A stretch of 7,428 nucleotides of DNA from Robiginitomaculum sp. (GTDB lineage: Bacteria > Pseudomonadota > Alphaproteobacteria > Caulobacterales > Maricaulaceae), in contig NVVU01000010.1 of assembly GCA_002733485.1 (NCBI GenBank), positions 25,332 through 32,759 on the forward strand, in the 5' to 3' direction. Shown in pieces: positions 1-5,683 of the stretch. Within the stretch, counting starts at the first letter, position 1; every line of letters begins with the position of its first letter. Both the position numbers and the translations under genes were made by a program. The notes beneath the pieces are model-generated. The model was given only the letters and a program-made list of their open reading frames with translations, was not told the DNA's origin and did not search any database.

Positions 1-714
1 TCGTCGCCGTTATCATCACGATCACTGGCCCGCGCCCTGTCTTCCATTCGCAGCTTCTATCGTTATCTGGAACGGCGCTGGGACCTTAAAAACGATCAGT
101 TATCCCTTATTGAAGGGCCAAAACTGCCGCGCAGTACCCCCCGGCCTTTATCGGTCAAGGCCGCCGATGAGGTCTTGCAAGCCAGTGCCAGGGTGAAAAC
201 AAGGGAAGAGCCATGGATCGCCGCCCGCGATGCCGCCTTGCTGACCTTGTTATATGGCGCCGGTTTGCGTATTGCCGAAGCTCTATCCCTAACCGGGGCG
301 GATTATCCCTTTGGGGACACGTTGCGCATTACCGGCAAGGGCAATAAAACCCGCCTTGTTCCCATGTTACCGGTCGCCACTCAGGCGATAAATATGTATG
401 TGCGGCTCTGTCCCTGGCCGATGGAGCCTACGCTTATCCTGTTTCGAGGCGTGCGGGGTGGAGCCATGGGCGCGAGGGCGGCGCAAAAGCTGATGCAGAA
501 TATACGAGCGGAACTGGGCTTGCCAGACACCGCCACCCCTCATGCCCTGCGTCATTCTTTTGCAACGCATTTATTGGCTGGCGGTGGCGATCTGCGTGCA
601 GTGCAAGAGCTGTTGGGACATGAAAGTTTATCTTCCACCCAAATTTATGCTGATGTAGATGCGCAATCGCTCCTGCGTATTTACGACAAGGCGCACCCAA
701 AGGGTGGGAAATAA
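1..714 (+). CDS. xerC: Tyrosine recombinase XerC, 5' end cut by window edge
   Basis: Site-specific recombinase that, with XerD, resolves chromosome dimers at dif during cell division in the cytoplasm. The frame is open from base 1, so the gene begins upstream. The 237 visible residues compare with about 300 for the family, so roughly 60-70 N-terminal residues are missing. The first ~45 residues are the end of the SAM-like core-binding domain (ALSSIRSFYRYLERR), followed by the catalytic domain. The tyrosine-recombinase residues are all visible: Arg in GLRIAEAL (268-270), Lys in the beta-hairpin TGKGNKTR (337-339), HxxR in HALRHSFATHLL (541-552), His in LLGHES (619-621) and the nucleophilic Tyr in TQIYADVD (646-648). 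The CP and LFRG-RGG signatures and the TQIY motif favour XerC over XerD or a phage integrase. An internal ATG at 175 would remove the core-binding domain and is not a credible start. The gene appears intact. Confidence 0.93.
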   Translation, partial: SSPLSSRSLARALSSIRSFYRYLERRWDLKNDQLSLIEGPKLPRSTPRPLSVKAADEVLQASARVKTREEPWIAARDAALLTLLYGAGLRIAEALSLTGADYPFGDTLRITGKGNKTRLVPMLPVATQAINMYVRLCPWPMEPTLILFRGVRGGAMGARAAQKLMQNIRAELGLPDTATPHALRHSFATHLLAGGGDLRAVQELLGHESLSSTQIYADVDAQSLLRIYDKAHPKGGK

Positions 715-756
715 AATGACGATTTATTTCAATCTATTGTTTAGTATATAGCTTTG

Positions 757-785
757 TAATATATAGTTATATTGTCTATATATTA
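757..785. repeat. Perfect 10-bp inverted repeat in the AT-rich spacer
   Basis: The arms TAATATATAG (757-766) and CTATATATTA (776-785) are exact reverse complements, separated by 9 nt. Each arm holds one G:C pair, so an RNA stem would be weak. The arrangement could be a protein-binding dyad or part of the xerC 3' UTR. AT-rich sequence makes chance dyads more common, but ten uninterrupted pairs are notable. Function unknown. Confidence 0.5.
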
Positions 786-807
786 ATCAAAAATAATTTA
801 TACTATC

Positions 808-827
808 AATAATATATTTTTATTATT
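808..827. repeat. 7-bp A/T-only inverted repeat
   Basis: The arms AATAATA (808-814) and TATTATT (821-827) are exact reverse complements around a 6-nt spacer. They contain only A and T in a region near 10% GC, so chance is a serious explanation. It lies about 105 bp upstream of the luxR-type start codon. Confidence 0.3.
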
Positions 828-918
828 ATGTCATGAATTTGCATGCAGAGTTGAGGTGTATTTTCTTTGATACGTGGTATATATATGTACTGTGTATTTA
901 CGGTCCTGATATAGTTAC

Positions 919-934
919 GGAGTAGGATGTTTTG
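919..934 (+). promoter_or_regulatory. Ribosome binding site that decides a TTG start
   Basis: GGAG at 919-922 lies 9 nt before TTG at 932. An in-frame TAG at 923-925 excludes any earlier start, so the LuxR-type gene must begin at TTG or lose its N-terminus. An out-of-frame ATG at 927-929, only 4 nt after GGAG, opens a 30-codon frame ending at 1019. It may compete for initiation and keep expression low. Confidence 0.55.
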
Positions 935-1663
935 GATTTCACGCAATTTCTGCCGTATTGTGCAGACCTGTACAGTGCCTCAAGCCTGGATGAGCTGGTT
1001 ACCAGTTTTGATCGGGTGATCAAACATTTTGGACTGGACCGGCATTGTCTGTTTGAAATTTCATCGGTAGAAACGGCGTGGCAAGAACAATTGATTATTG
1101 GCACTTTTCCAGATGGTTATCTCAGTGACTTCTGGCGTGAGCAGCGTGCTTTTGATTCCGTTATTATCCGCCAGGTCAAATTGAGTGGGGTGCCGTTTCT
1201 TACAGCTGATTTACATCAAAACTATGACCTCACCACTAAGGAGAGGGACGTCGAGTCAAAGGCTCAGGATGCCGGAATATTTGTTGGCATTACCTTTCCC
1301 TTAAAGGGCAGGCACAATCGGATCGCAGGCGTGGTGATCACAGGTGACCCAGCAGTATTGGGTGAGCAAGAAAAATGGATTCTGACCTGTATTATTGCCG
1401 GATATTATTCGAGAGCATGCGTTTTGTATGAAATGACAAACCCAAAAATTAACGATGTGACAAAGTATGCACTTACAAAACGAGAGCGGGAGTGTTTGAC
1501 ATTTGTGGCTATGGGCAAGGCCGACCGTGAAGTCGCGGAGATGCTAAACATCTCTGAACGTACGGTAATTTTTCATGTAAATAATGCCAAAAACAAGCTG
1601 GGCACAAACACGCGTTTGCAAGCCGTATTAATGGCTTTGCGAAACGTTGAGATTTTTTTATGA
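932..1663 (+). CDS. LuxR-family regulator with autoinducer-binding and HTH domains (probable LuxR solo)
   Basis: Cytoplasmic transcription factor of the quorum-sensing LuxR/TraR type. Its 243 residues match the family's usual length (about 235-250). Residues ~15-165 form the autoinducer-binding domain and ~179-240 the LuxR-type HTH. The HTH keeps the conserved Glu185, Leu189 and Gly195 (TraR E178, L182, G188) in LTKRERECL...MGK, followed by the recognition-helix region ISERTVIFHVNNAKNKL. In the ligand domain Asp75 and Gly119 match TraR D70 and G113. My alignment, which needs one-residue gaps, puts Tyr63, Phe67, Ser76 and Thr91 where canonical AHL receptors have W57, Y61, P71 and W85. The pocket is therefore non-canonical, and the ligand may be an unusual AHL, another molecule or none. 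No luxI-like gene is in the window, although one may lie elsewhere. A perfect lux-box dyad begins 52 bp after the stop, suggesting that this protein controls the next gene. GC is lower (42-52% in counted lines) than in xerC. Confidence 0.9.
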   Translation: MDFTQFLPYCADLYSASSLDELVTSFDRVIKHFGLDRHCLFEISSVETAWQEQLIIGTFPDGYLSDFWREQRAFDSVIIRQVKLSGVPFLTADLHQNYDLTTKERDVESKAQDAGIFVGITFPLKGRHNRIAGVVITGDPAVLGEQEKWILTCIIAGYYSRACVLYEMTNPKINDVTKYALTKRERECLTFVAMGKADREVAEMLNISERTVIFHVNNAKNKLGTNTRLQAVLMALRNVEIFL

Positions 1664-1715
1664 ACATGTTTAATTAATTCACAAATATACCATATAATAC
1701 AATATGTTGAGTGCT

Positions 1716-1735
1716 ACCTGTTAGAAGTAACAGGT
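1716..1735. promoter_or_regulatory. Lux-box-like operator, perfect 20-bp dyad
   Basis: ACCTGTTAGAAGTAACAGGT is a perfect inverted repeat: 8-bp arms around GAAG, extending to 9-bp arms with T1715/A1736. The known Vibrio fischeri lux box is also 20 bp and has the same outer hexamers, ACCTGT...ACAGGT. All 12 outer positions match, so geometry and half-sites fit a LuxR-type operator. It lies 52 bp after a luxR-type gene and 143 bp before the best start of the small gene. TATCAT (1752-1757) lies 16 bp after it, which would centre the box near -38 of a transcript starting about 1764. That is close to, though slightly nearer than, the -42.5 typical of class II LuxR activation. No T-tract follows, so it is not a terminator. 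Confidence 0.78.
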
Positions 1736-1751
1736 ATCCAGAATCTGAAGT

Positions 1752-1757
1752 TATCAT
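1752..1757 (+). promoter_or_regulatory. Candidate -10 element TATCAT downstream of the lux box
   Basis: TATCAT matches the sigma-70 -10 consensus at five of six positions. It lies 16 bp after the lux-box dyad, with no recognisable -35, as expected for promoters where LuxR occupies the -35 region. The AT-rich context makes chance matches likely. A perfect TATAAT at 1693-1698, upstream of the dyad, is the competing candidate and would imply repression rather than activation. Confidence 0.35.
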
Positions 1758-1866
1758 TACTTTATTACTAAATAACTGTGATTCGCAGGGGGTTTTTATC
1801 GGGCAAACACTAGTCAAGCGTACTGCGATGATCATTGAACTGGGGCAGTTCAAGCTAGATCAAGTT

Positions 1867-1870
1867 GGAG
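1867..1870 (+). promoter_or_regulatory. Shine-Dalgarno GGAG for the small gene
   Basis: GGAG lies 8 nt before ATG at 1879, the only start of this frame with a good ribosome binding site. The in-frame GTG at 1876-1878 is adjacent but less favoured. Starts at GTG 1711 and ATG 1828 have no such site. Confidence 0.45.
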
Positions 1871-1878
1871 CAAACGTG

Positions 1879-2055
1879 ATGCCTGACGCTGAATTGCGAG
1901 ACCAGCTTAAGGCACATCTGGACGAATGCGCCTTGCTTGGTGCTAAGGTTGATCATGAAAACCTGGCAGACCTTGCGGTTGCATTAAGGCAGGCCGCCGG
2001 TGTGATGAGCATATTAGCCAATCTGGCCGAAAAATATGCGCTTAACGAGAAATAG
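1879..2055 (+). CDS. Small unrecognised protein downstream of the lux box
   Basis: I do not recognise the family. From ATG 1879 it encodes 58 residues, chosen because GGAG lies 8 nt upstream. ATG 1828 would give 76 residues and GTG 1711 would give 114. The sequence has no signal peptide and no long hydrophobic stretch. It looks like two amphipathic helices (ELRDQLKAHLDECALL, then NLADLAVALRQAAGVMSILANLAEKYAL) and contains one Cys, so a small soluble helical protein is likely. Its position directly after a luxR-type gene and a lux-box dyad suggests quorum-type control. A small helical protein beside a LuxR could be an antiactivator, as TraM is for TraR. That is speculation from context, as I see no TraM similarity. 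It ends 29 bp before the convergent radC stop, with no clear terminator between. Confidence 0.55.
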   Translation: MPDAELRDQLKAHLDECALLGAKVDHENLADLAVALRQAAGVMSILANLAEKYALNEK

Positions 2056-2084
2056 GGTAGATTAAAAAACCTTTGTGCGTGTTT

Positions 2085-2792
2085 CTACATTAAACCCAGA
2101 GCCTTAAAACTGACCACATCTTCGCGGCCGACAATAATATGATCATGCACTGAGATTTTTAAGGCGCGTGCTGCCGTGATCACCTCGCGGGTCATTTCAA
2201 TATCGCTTTTTGAGGGTGTGGGGTCACCGCTGGGGTGGTTGTGGACCAGAATCACTGCTGTGGCCCCCAGTTCCAGCGCCCGGCGTAAAACCTCTCGCGG
2301 ATAAACCGGGGTGTGATCAACGGTACCCCGGTTTTGCACTTCATCGGCGATCAGGCGATTTTTCCGATCCAGATAGAGTACCCGAAACTGTTCGCGGGTC
2401 TCCTGGGCCAGCGCCGCCCGGCAATAATCCAGAAGCGCACTCCAGCTGGAAACCACCGGGCGGTTCATCACCCCGGCCTGATGGAGGCGCAAAGAGGCCG
2501 CGTGAGTGATTTTCAGCTCTCGAGCAATGGCTTTGGTCATGCCCGGTAATTCGGCCAGTCGTTCCGGGGTCGCGCCTAATACTTCGGCAAAGCCGCCAAA
2601 CTTTTCAATCAGGGTTTTAGCCAGTCCTTTGACGTCCCGGCGCGGGATCGCCCGAAACAACAATAGCTCCAGCAGTTCGTAATCGGCTAGGGCCTCGGGG
2701 CCAGATTGTGCAAAACGTTCGCGCAGGCGCATGCGGTGGCCATGATAATGTGGCTTTGGTTTGGCTTTTGGGTCCGGCTTGTCTTTACTCAT
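2085..2792 (-). CDS. radC: RadC family protein (JAB1/MPN domain)
   Basis: Conserved RadC/UPF0758 protein of 235 residues, a normal length. Despite the historical name its role in DNA repair is doubtful and its biochemical activity is not settled. Residues ~15-105 form the N-terminal helix-hairpin-helix-like part (HYHGHRMRLRERF, then DYELLELLLFRAIPRRDVK and AELPGMTKAIA). Residues ~112-235 form the JAMM/MPN domain. The metal-binding motif is intact: Glu134, His184-x-His186 in VHNHPSGDPTPSKSD, Ser194 and Asp197. It is the last gene of the four-gene operon. Its ATG overlaps the map stop as ATGA, and I see no strong ribosome binding site before it, which fits translational coupling. map-radC adjacency is common in alphaproteobacteria. 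Confidence 0.95.
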   Translation of the reverse strand: MSKDKPDPKAKPKPHYHGHRMRLRERFAQSGPEALADYELLELLLFRAIPRRDVKGLAKTLIEKFGGFAEVLGATPERLAELPGMTKAIARELKITHAASLRLHQAGVMNRPVVSSWSALLDYCRAALAQETREQFRVLYLDRKNRLIADEVQNRGTVDHTPVYPREVLRRALELGATAVILVHNHPSGDPTPSKSDIEMTREVITAARALKISVHDHIIVGREDVVSFKALGLM

Positions 2793-3622
2793 ACGTCGTT
2801 AGATTGTGCGGGATTATGCAGACCAGCCGGGGAGGTGGTGAAGACCTCTGCCCCCTTGGCGGTAACGCCGATGGAATGTTCAAACTGTGAGGATAGCGAA
2901 CGATCACGAGTGACCGCAGTCCAGCCATCGCTAAGGATTTTTACCGCTGGCTTGCCAAGGTTCAACATCGGCTCGATGGTAAAAAACATGCCTTCTTTCA
3001 GCGCTGTCCCGGTGCCCGGCTGGCCATAATGGAGCACATTGGGGGCATCGTGAAACACGCGCCCCAGCCCATGGCCGCAAAAATCACGCACTACGGCACA
3101 GCGCTCGGCTTCGGCGTAGGATTGAATAGCATGGCCGATATCGCCAAGGGTGGTGCCGGGTTTGACTGTGGCAATGCCCCGTTGCAGCGCTTCGTAGGTA
3201 ATATCAATCAGGCGGCGGGCGCGGCGTTTAACATTACCCAGCGCAAACATGCGGCTGGTATCCCCGTGCCAGCCATCCAGAATGAGCGTGACGTCAATAT
3301 TAACAATATCGCCGTCTTTCAGGGTTTTTTCACCGGGGATGCCGTGACAAACTACATGATTGGCCGAAATGCACAGCGTCTTGGGGTAGCCGCGATAATA
3401 AAGACAGGCTGGCTGTGAGCCGTTATCCAGCATAAATTCGCGCGCCAGCCGGTCCAGTTTATCGGTGACCACGCCCGGCTGCATATGTTCGCACAGCATG
3501 TCCAGGCACTCGGCCGCCAGATGGCCAGCCTTGCGCATGCCGTCAAAATCTTCGGGCGTGTGCAGCTTGATCATATTGGTGCGCCCGGCGGGCGCTTCTT
3601 CGGCTTCGGTAAAGGTCATCAT
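2789..3622 (-). CDS. map: Type I methionine aminopeptidase
   Basis: Cytoplasmic metalloprotease that removes the initiator methionine from nascent proteins. The 277 residues have the pita-bread fold. The five metal ligands are visible: Asp110 and Asp121 (NIDVTLILDGWHGD), His184 (GHGLGRVFHDAPNV), Glu217 (FTIEPML) and Glu248 (QFEHSIGVT). The substrate-contacting His93 (VVCHGIPG) and His191 are also present. The first ~16 residues extend beyond the usual start of E. coli-type proteins, so ATG codon 2 or Met17 (before IKLHTPEDF) could also be used. I chose the first ATG because it overlaps the thioesterase stop by one base (TAATG), in keeping with the rest of the operon. Its own stop overlaps the radC ATG. 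No internal zinc-finger extension is present. Confidence 0.96.
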   Translation of the reverse strand: MMTFTEAEEAPAGRTNMIKLHTPEDFDGMRKAGHLAAECLDMLCEHMQPGVVTDKLDRLAREFMLDNGSQPACLYYRGYPKTLCISANHVVCHGIPGEKTLKDGDIVNIDVTLILDGWHGDTSRMFALGNVKRRARRLIDITYEALQRGIATVKPGTTLGDIGHAIQSYAEAERCAVVRDFCGHGLGRVFHDAPNVLHYGQPGTGTALKEGMFFTIEPMLNLGKPAVKILSDGWTAVTRDRSLSSQFEHSIGVTAKGAEVFTTSPAGLHNPAQSNDV

Positions 3623-4092
3623 TATGCTTTCGCAGTATCTTCCAGGTAGGCCCTAACTTGGTCTTTTACGACGTAATGTGCAACCAGTTCGGGGCTCATC
3701 CGCGCAGGCCGCCCATTATCAAGGTTGATACATACCAGTTTCCAGTATGCCCGAAAGATGGTTTTCCCGGTATCTGCACGGCGGATCTGATAACGCCGCT
3801 CGGCCCGCAAGCGTCCATCGGCTGCGGTGATCCACACCGCAACATCCAATGCATCACCATTATAACTGGCGGCCAGGTAATCGGTTTCAGCGCGGATTAC
3901 CGCCATGCCACGCCGCGCTAAAATACAACTTTGTTTATCAAAACCAAAACTGTCCCAATGGGCCCAAGCGGTTTCATCCAGCCAGGTATTGTAAACCGAG
4001 TTATTGACATGGCCAAAGGCGTCAATGTGTTCCGCTCTGGCGGTGACCCGGTGAATGAAGGGTTCAGGATAATCCCAACCATCGGTGCTCAT
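3622..4092 (-). CDS. Acyl-CoA thioesterase, 4HBT/YbgC-like hotdog fold
   Basis: Small cytoplasmic thioesterase of 156 residues that probably hydrolyses acyl-CoA or acyl-ACP; the natural substrate is not evident. The single hotdog domain carries the 4-hydroxybenzoyl-CoA thioesterase signature HIDAFGHVNNSVYNTWLDE (residues 22-40), with catalytic-type Asp24 and the GHVNN turn at 27-31 before the central helix. The ETDYLAASYNGD segment (69-80) is also typical of YbgC/FadM-like members. GGAG lies 6 nt before the ATG, inside the end of the permease gene, and the ATG overlaps the permease stop as ATGA. No Tol-Pal genes are nearby, so equating it with ybgC is not supported. Membership of the operon with a permease and map does not reveal its pathway. 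Confidence 0.87.
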   Translation of the reverse strand: MSTDGWDYPEPFIHRVTARAEHIDAFGHVNNSVYNTWLDETAWAHWDSFGFDKQSCILARRGMAVIRAETDYLAASYNGDALDVAVWITAADGRLRAERRYQIRRADTGKTIFRAYWKLVCINLDNGRPARMSPELVAHYVVKDQVRAYLEDTAKA

Positions 4093-5384
4093 GATGATCT
4101 CCGCATTAATTCAAATAGGGCTGCGACGCTTCCCACCACAGCATAAAGGGCAAGTATAATATACAGGGAGGAGCGGTCATGGGTCCACAAATAGACTAGC
4201 AAGAGCACCACCGTTGTCCCCATGAGCATCAAACCCAGTATAATAAGCCAGGGCAGGGATTTGCTTTTTCGGGATAGTTTAAGATTGGCTGCTGAAACGC
4301 CGATGGAAACCAGCAAAAATGTCATTGAGGAAAAAGATGCAATGACTTCCAGGCCACCGGCAAGAGTAAAAAGGGCGGCAAATCCAATCAGGGCATAGAC
4401 CGCAACATTAGGGGCGTTTCGAGCATTGCGATGGGTGAATGCCCTGGGCATGCGCTTTTCTTTGGCCATTTGAGCCATCATGCGAGACGCTCCAAACGTG
4501 GTGGCGTTAATGGCGCTGGAGGTGGCCAGCAAGGCGGCTACCCCAACCAGTACAACTCCGGCTTCGCCAAGGACCGGGCGCGCCGCCGCCGCCAGCGCGT
4601 ATTCTCTGGCCTCGATTAACTGGGCTTCCCCCAGATTGCCAACACCAACGATAGCCAGAACAATATATATGACCGAGGTAATAACGATGGAGGCATAAAT
4701 TCCCCGGGATAAGTTCTTGTCGGGATCGCGCATTTCAGTAACCACATTAGTGATCAGCTGAAAGCCCTCAAAGGCGACAAACACCAGAGCTCCGGCCATG
4801 AAAACCGACGGAACGCCCCGATCAAATACCGGCAATAAAACACTGGGTTTGACAGTGATCGCCCCGGCAATGGCAAAGAACCCCAACAGCGCGATCTTGG
4901 TATACACTATCAAATCCTCGGCAAGACCCGCATCACCGGTGCCACGCAGATTGATGATTAGAAAAAATACCAGCACCAGCGCCGATAACCCTATACGAAC
5001 CACCTGATCAGTCCCATGCCCCAGCAAATTTGCCCCATAGGCACCAAAGGTGAAGGCATAGAGCGCCAATGTTCCCACATAGCCAACGATAACCGTCCAG
5101 CCCCCCAGGGTGGAGACAAACTGAAAGCGGGGAAAGGCGTGCGACAGATAAGTATAACTGGCACCATCATTGCGAAAGGTCAGTGCCAGTTTCACATAAG
5201 AATAACCACCCGCCAGCGCGATCAGGGCACCGATGAGAAAGGCAAAAGGGGCCGCATGGCCGGCAATGCCAACGGCCAGACCCAGAACGGAAAATATGCC
5301 GCCGCCAATCATCCCCCCCACACCCATGGCAATGAGCTCTGTCAGGCCCAGCTTGCGTTCAGAATTTGGCGAAGGTGTAATCAC
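4089..5384 (-). CDS. APC-superfamily amino-acid permease
   Basis: Inner-membrane secondary transporter of 431 residues, with about 12 hydrophobic segments (roughly 15-40, 45-68, 90-118, 128-147, 158-178, 192-213, 230-250, 274-296, 326-345, 347-368, 377-400, 405-427). The glycine-rich unwound TM1 motif GVGGMIGGGIF (21-31) and FEGF in TM6 (205-208) mark the LeuT-fold APC family. The conserved loop EMRDPDKNLSRGI follows at 217-229, and SRMMAQMAKEKRMP at 300-313 is also typical. The closest functional class is an amino acid/polyamine permease, but I cannot name the substrate. The start is GTG at 5384-5382, with AGGA 6 nt upstream. It is the first gene of the operon and is divergent from the TonB-dependent receptor gene, with which it may share control. 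Confidence 0.9.
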   Translation of the reverse strand: MITPSPNSERKLGLTELIAMGVGGMIGGGIFSVLGLAVGIAGHAAPFAFLIGALIALAGGYSYVKLALTFRNDGASYTYLSHAFPRFQFVSTLGGWTVIVGYVGTLALYAFTFGAYGANLLGHGTDQVVRIGLSALVLVFFLIINLRGTGDAGLAEDLIVYTKIALLGFFAIAGAITVKPSVLLPVFDRGVPSVFMAGALVFVAFEGFQLITNVVTEMRDPDKNLSRGIYASIVITSVIYIVLAIVGVGNLGEAQLIEAREYALAAAARPVLGEAGVVLVGVAALLATSSAINATTFGASRMMAQMAKEKRMPRAFTHRNARNAPNVAVYALIGFAALFTLAGGLEVIASFSSMTFLLVSIGVSAANLKLSRKSKSLPWLIILGLMLMGTTVVLLLVYLWTHDRSSLYIILALYAVVGSVAALFELMRRSS

Positions 5385-5683
5385 AGAGAATCCTAAGAAG
5401 ACAAGAAATATAAAGAGTATTTACGGTGTGGATATTAAGGCTTCAATGCTGGTTGTCTTATGACGGCTGGCGAAAGTCCTTTTAAGGGGAGATGACGGAG
5501 AAATTTAGCTTACTACCGTCAAATTGTTGTATTTCTGTCACATAAGAAAATTTCTGCTGACGGTTGTGCGTTCAAATCCTCGTTTTATTAGCAAGGTTTC
5601 ACAAACTTAGGTATGAAAAGGCACCCTTTGGGGAGGGCAATAAAAATCAAAACGCCATTTCCGATAGGAATAATGAGGAAACC
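5385..5683. other. Divergent intergenic region between permease operon and TonB receptor
   Basis: This 299-bp region must supply the promoters for the leftward operon and the rightward receptor gene. It contains no credible gene. It has four copies of TGACGG or its complement (see the repeat entry) and a short TTTCT/AGAAA dyad at 5532-5549. I see no Fur-box-like sequence of the classic GATAAT type and no riboswitch I can recognise. No sigma-70 promoter pair on either strand is convincing. Confidence 0.6.
5461..5564. repeat. Four TGACGG/CCGTCA hexamers in the divergent promoter region
   Basis: TGACGG occurs at 5461-5466, 5493-5498 and 5558-5563, and its complement CCGTCA at 5516-5521. The second and third in order form a 6-bp inverted repeat with a 17-nt spacer. 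ACCGTCA (5515-5521) and TGACGGT (5558-5564) form a 7-bp inverted repeat. Start-to-start distances of 32, 23 and 42 bp are close to three, two and four helical turns. They may be sites for one regulator between two divergent transcription units, but no known regulator is identified. Confidence 0.35.

Larger units (their letters stand above)
715..931. other. Extremely AT-rich intergenic spacer between xerC and luxR
   Basis: This 217-bp spacer has no credible gene. By hand count, 721-840 contains 17 G or C in 120 bases (about 14%), against about 57% in a counted line of the flanking xerC. It contains two AT-rich dyads (757-785 and 808-827) and the 8-bp palindrome TGCATGCA at 840-847. The sequence returns towards normal composition from about 841. 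It must carry the promoter of the following LuxR-type gene unless that gene is read through from xerC. TTGATA at 867-872 resembles a -35 element, but I see no convincing -10 at the right distance. I see no xerC terminator with a T-tract. Confidence 0.7.
1664..1878 (+). other. Regulatory intergenic region between luxR-type gene and small gene
   Basis: This stretch holds the lux-box dyad (1716-1735). There are two possible -10 elements: TATAAT at 1693-1698 upstream of the dyad, and TATCAT at 1752-1757, 16 bp downstream of it. An open frame continuous with the small gene reaches back to a GTG at 1711. That GTG lacks a Shine-Dalgarno sequence and would place the operator inside codons 2-9, so I treat 1711-1878 mainly as promoter and leader. 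AGGGGG at 1787-1792 resembles a ribosome binding site but has no in-frame start at a usable distance. Confidence 0.55.

Noticed and set aside
694..706. CACCC/GGGTG hairpin at the end of xerC as a terminator
   Set aside because: Only a 5-bp stem with a 3-nt loop, lying inside the coding sequence and not followed by a T-tract.
716..751. ATG at 716 with GGGTGGG upstream as a gene following xerC
   Set aside because: The frame ends after 11 codons in the AT-rich spacer. At most it could be the stub of a lost gene, for which there is no other evidence.
889..904. ACTGTGTATTTACGGT upstream of the luxR-type gene as a second lux box
   Set aside because: Only 16 bp, with several mispaired positions and outer half-sites that do not match ACCTGT/ACAGGT.
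966..1005. Palindromes CTGTACAG (968-975) and CTGGTTACCAG (995-1005) as LuxR sites
   Set aside because: Both lie inside the luxR coding region and lack the 20-bp lux-box spacing; short chance dyads are more likely.
1711..1878. The small gene starting at GTG 1711 (114 residues)
   Set aside because: No Shine-Dalgarno sequence precedes it, the lux-box dyad would fall within codons 2-9, and the extra N-terminal part is AT-rich and looks like leader sequence. ATG 1879 has a well-placed GGAG.
2056..2084. Bidirectional terminator between the small gene and radC
   Set aside because: A T-run is readable on the minus strand (from 2069-2064), but no stable hairpin precedes it on either strand.
2210..5463. 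Plus-strand open frames opposite radC, map, the thioesterase and the permease
   Set aside because: They are antisense shadows of well-supported genes, lack recognisable domains and have low-complexity, atypical compositions.
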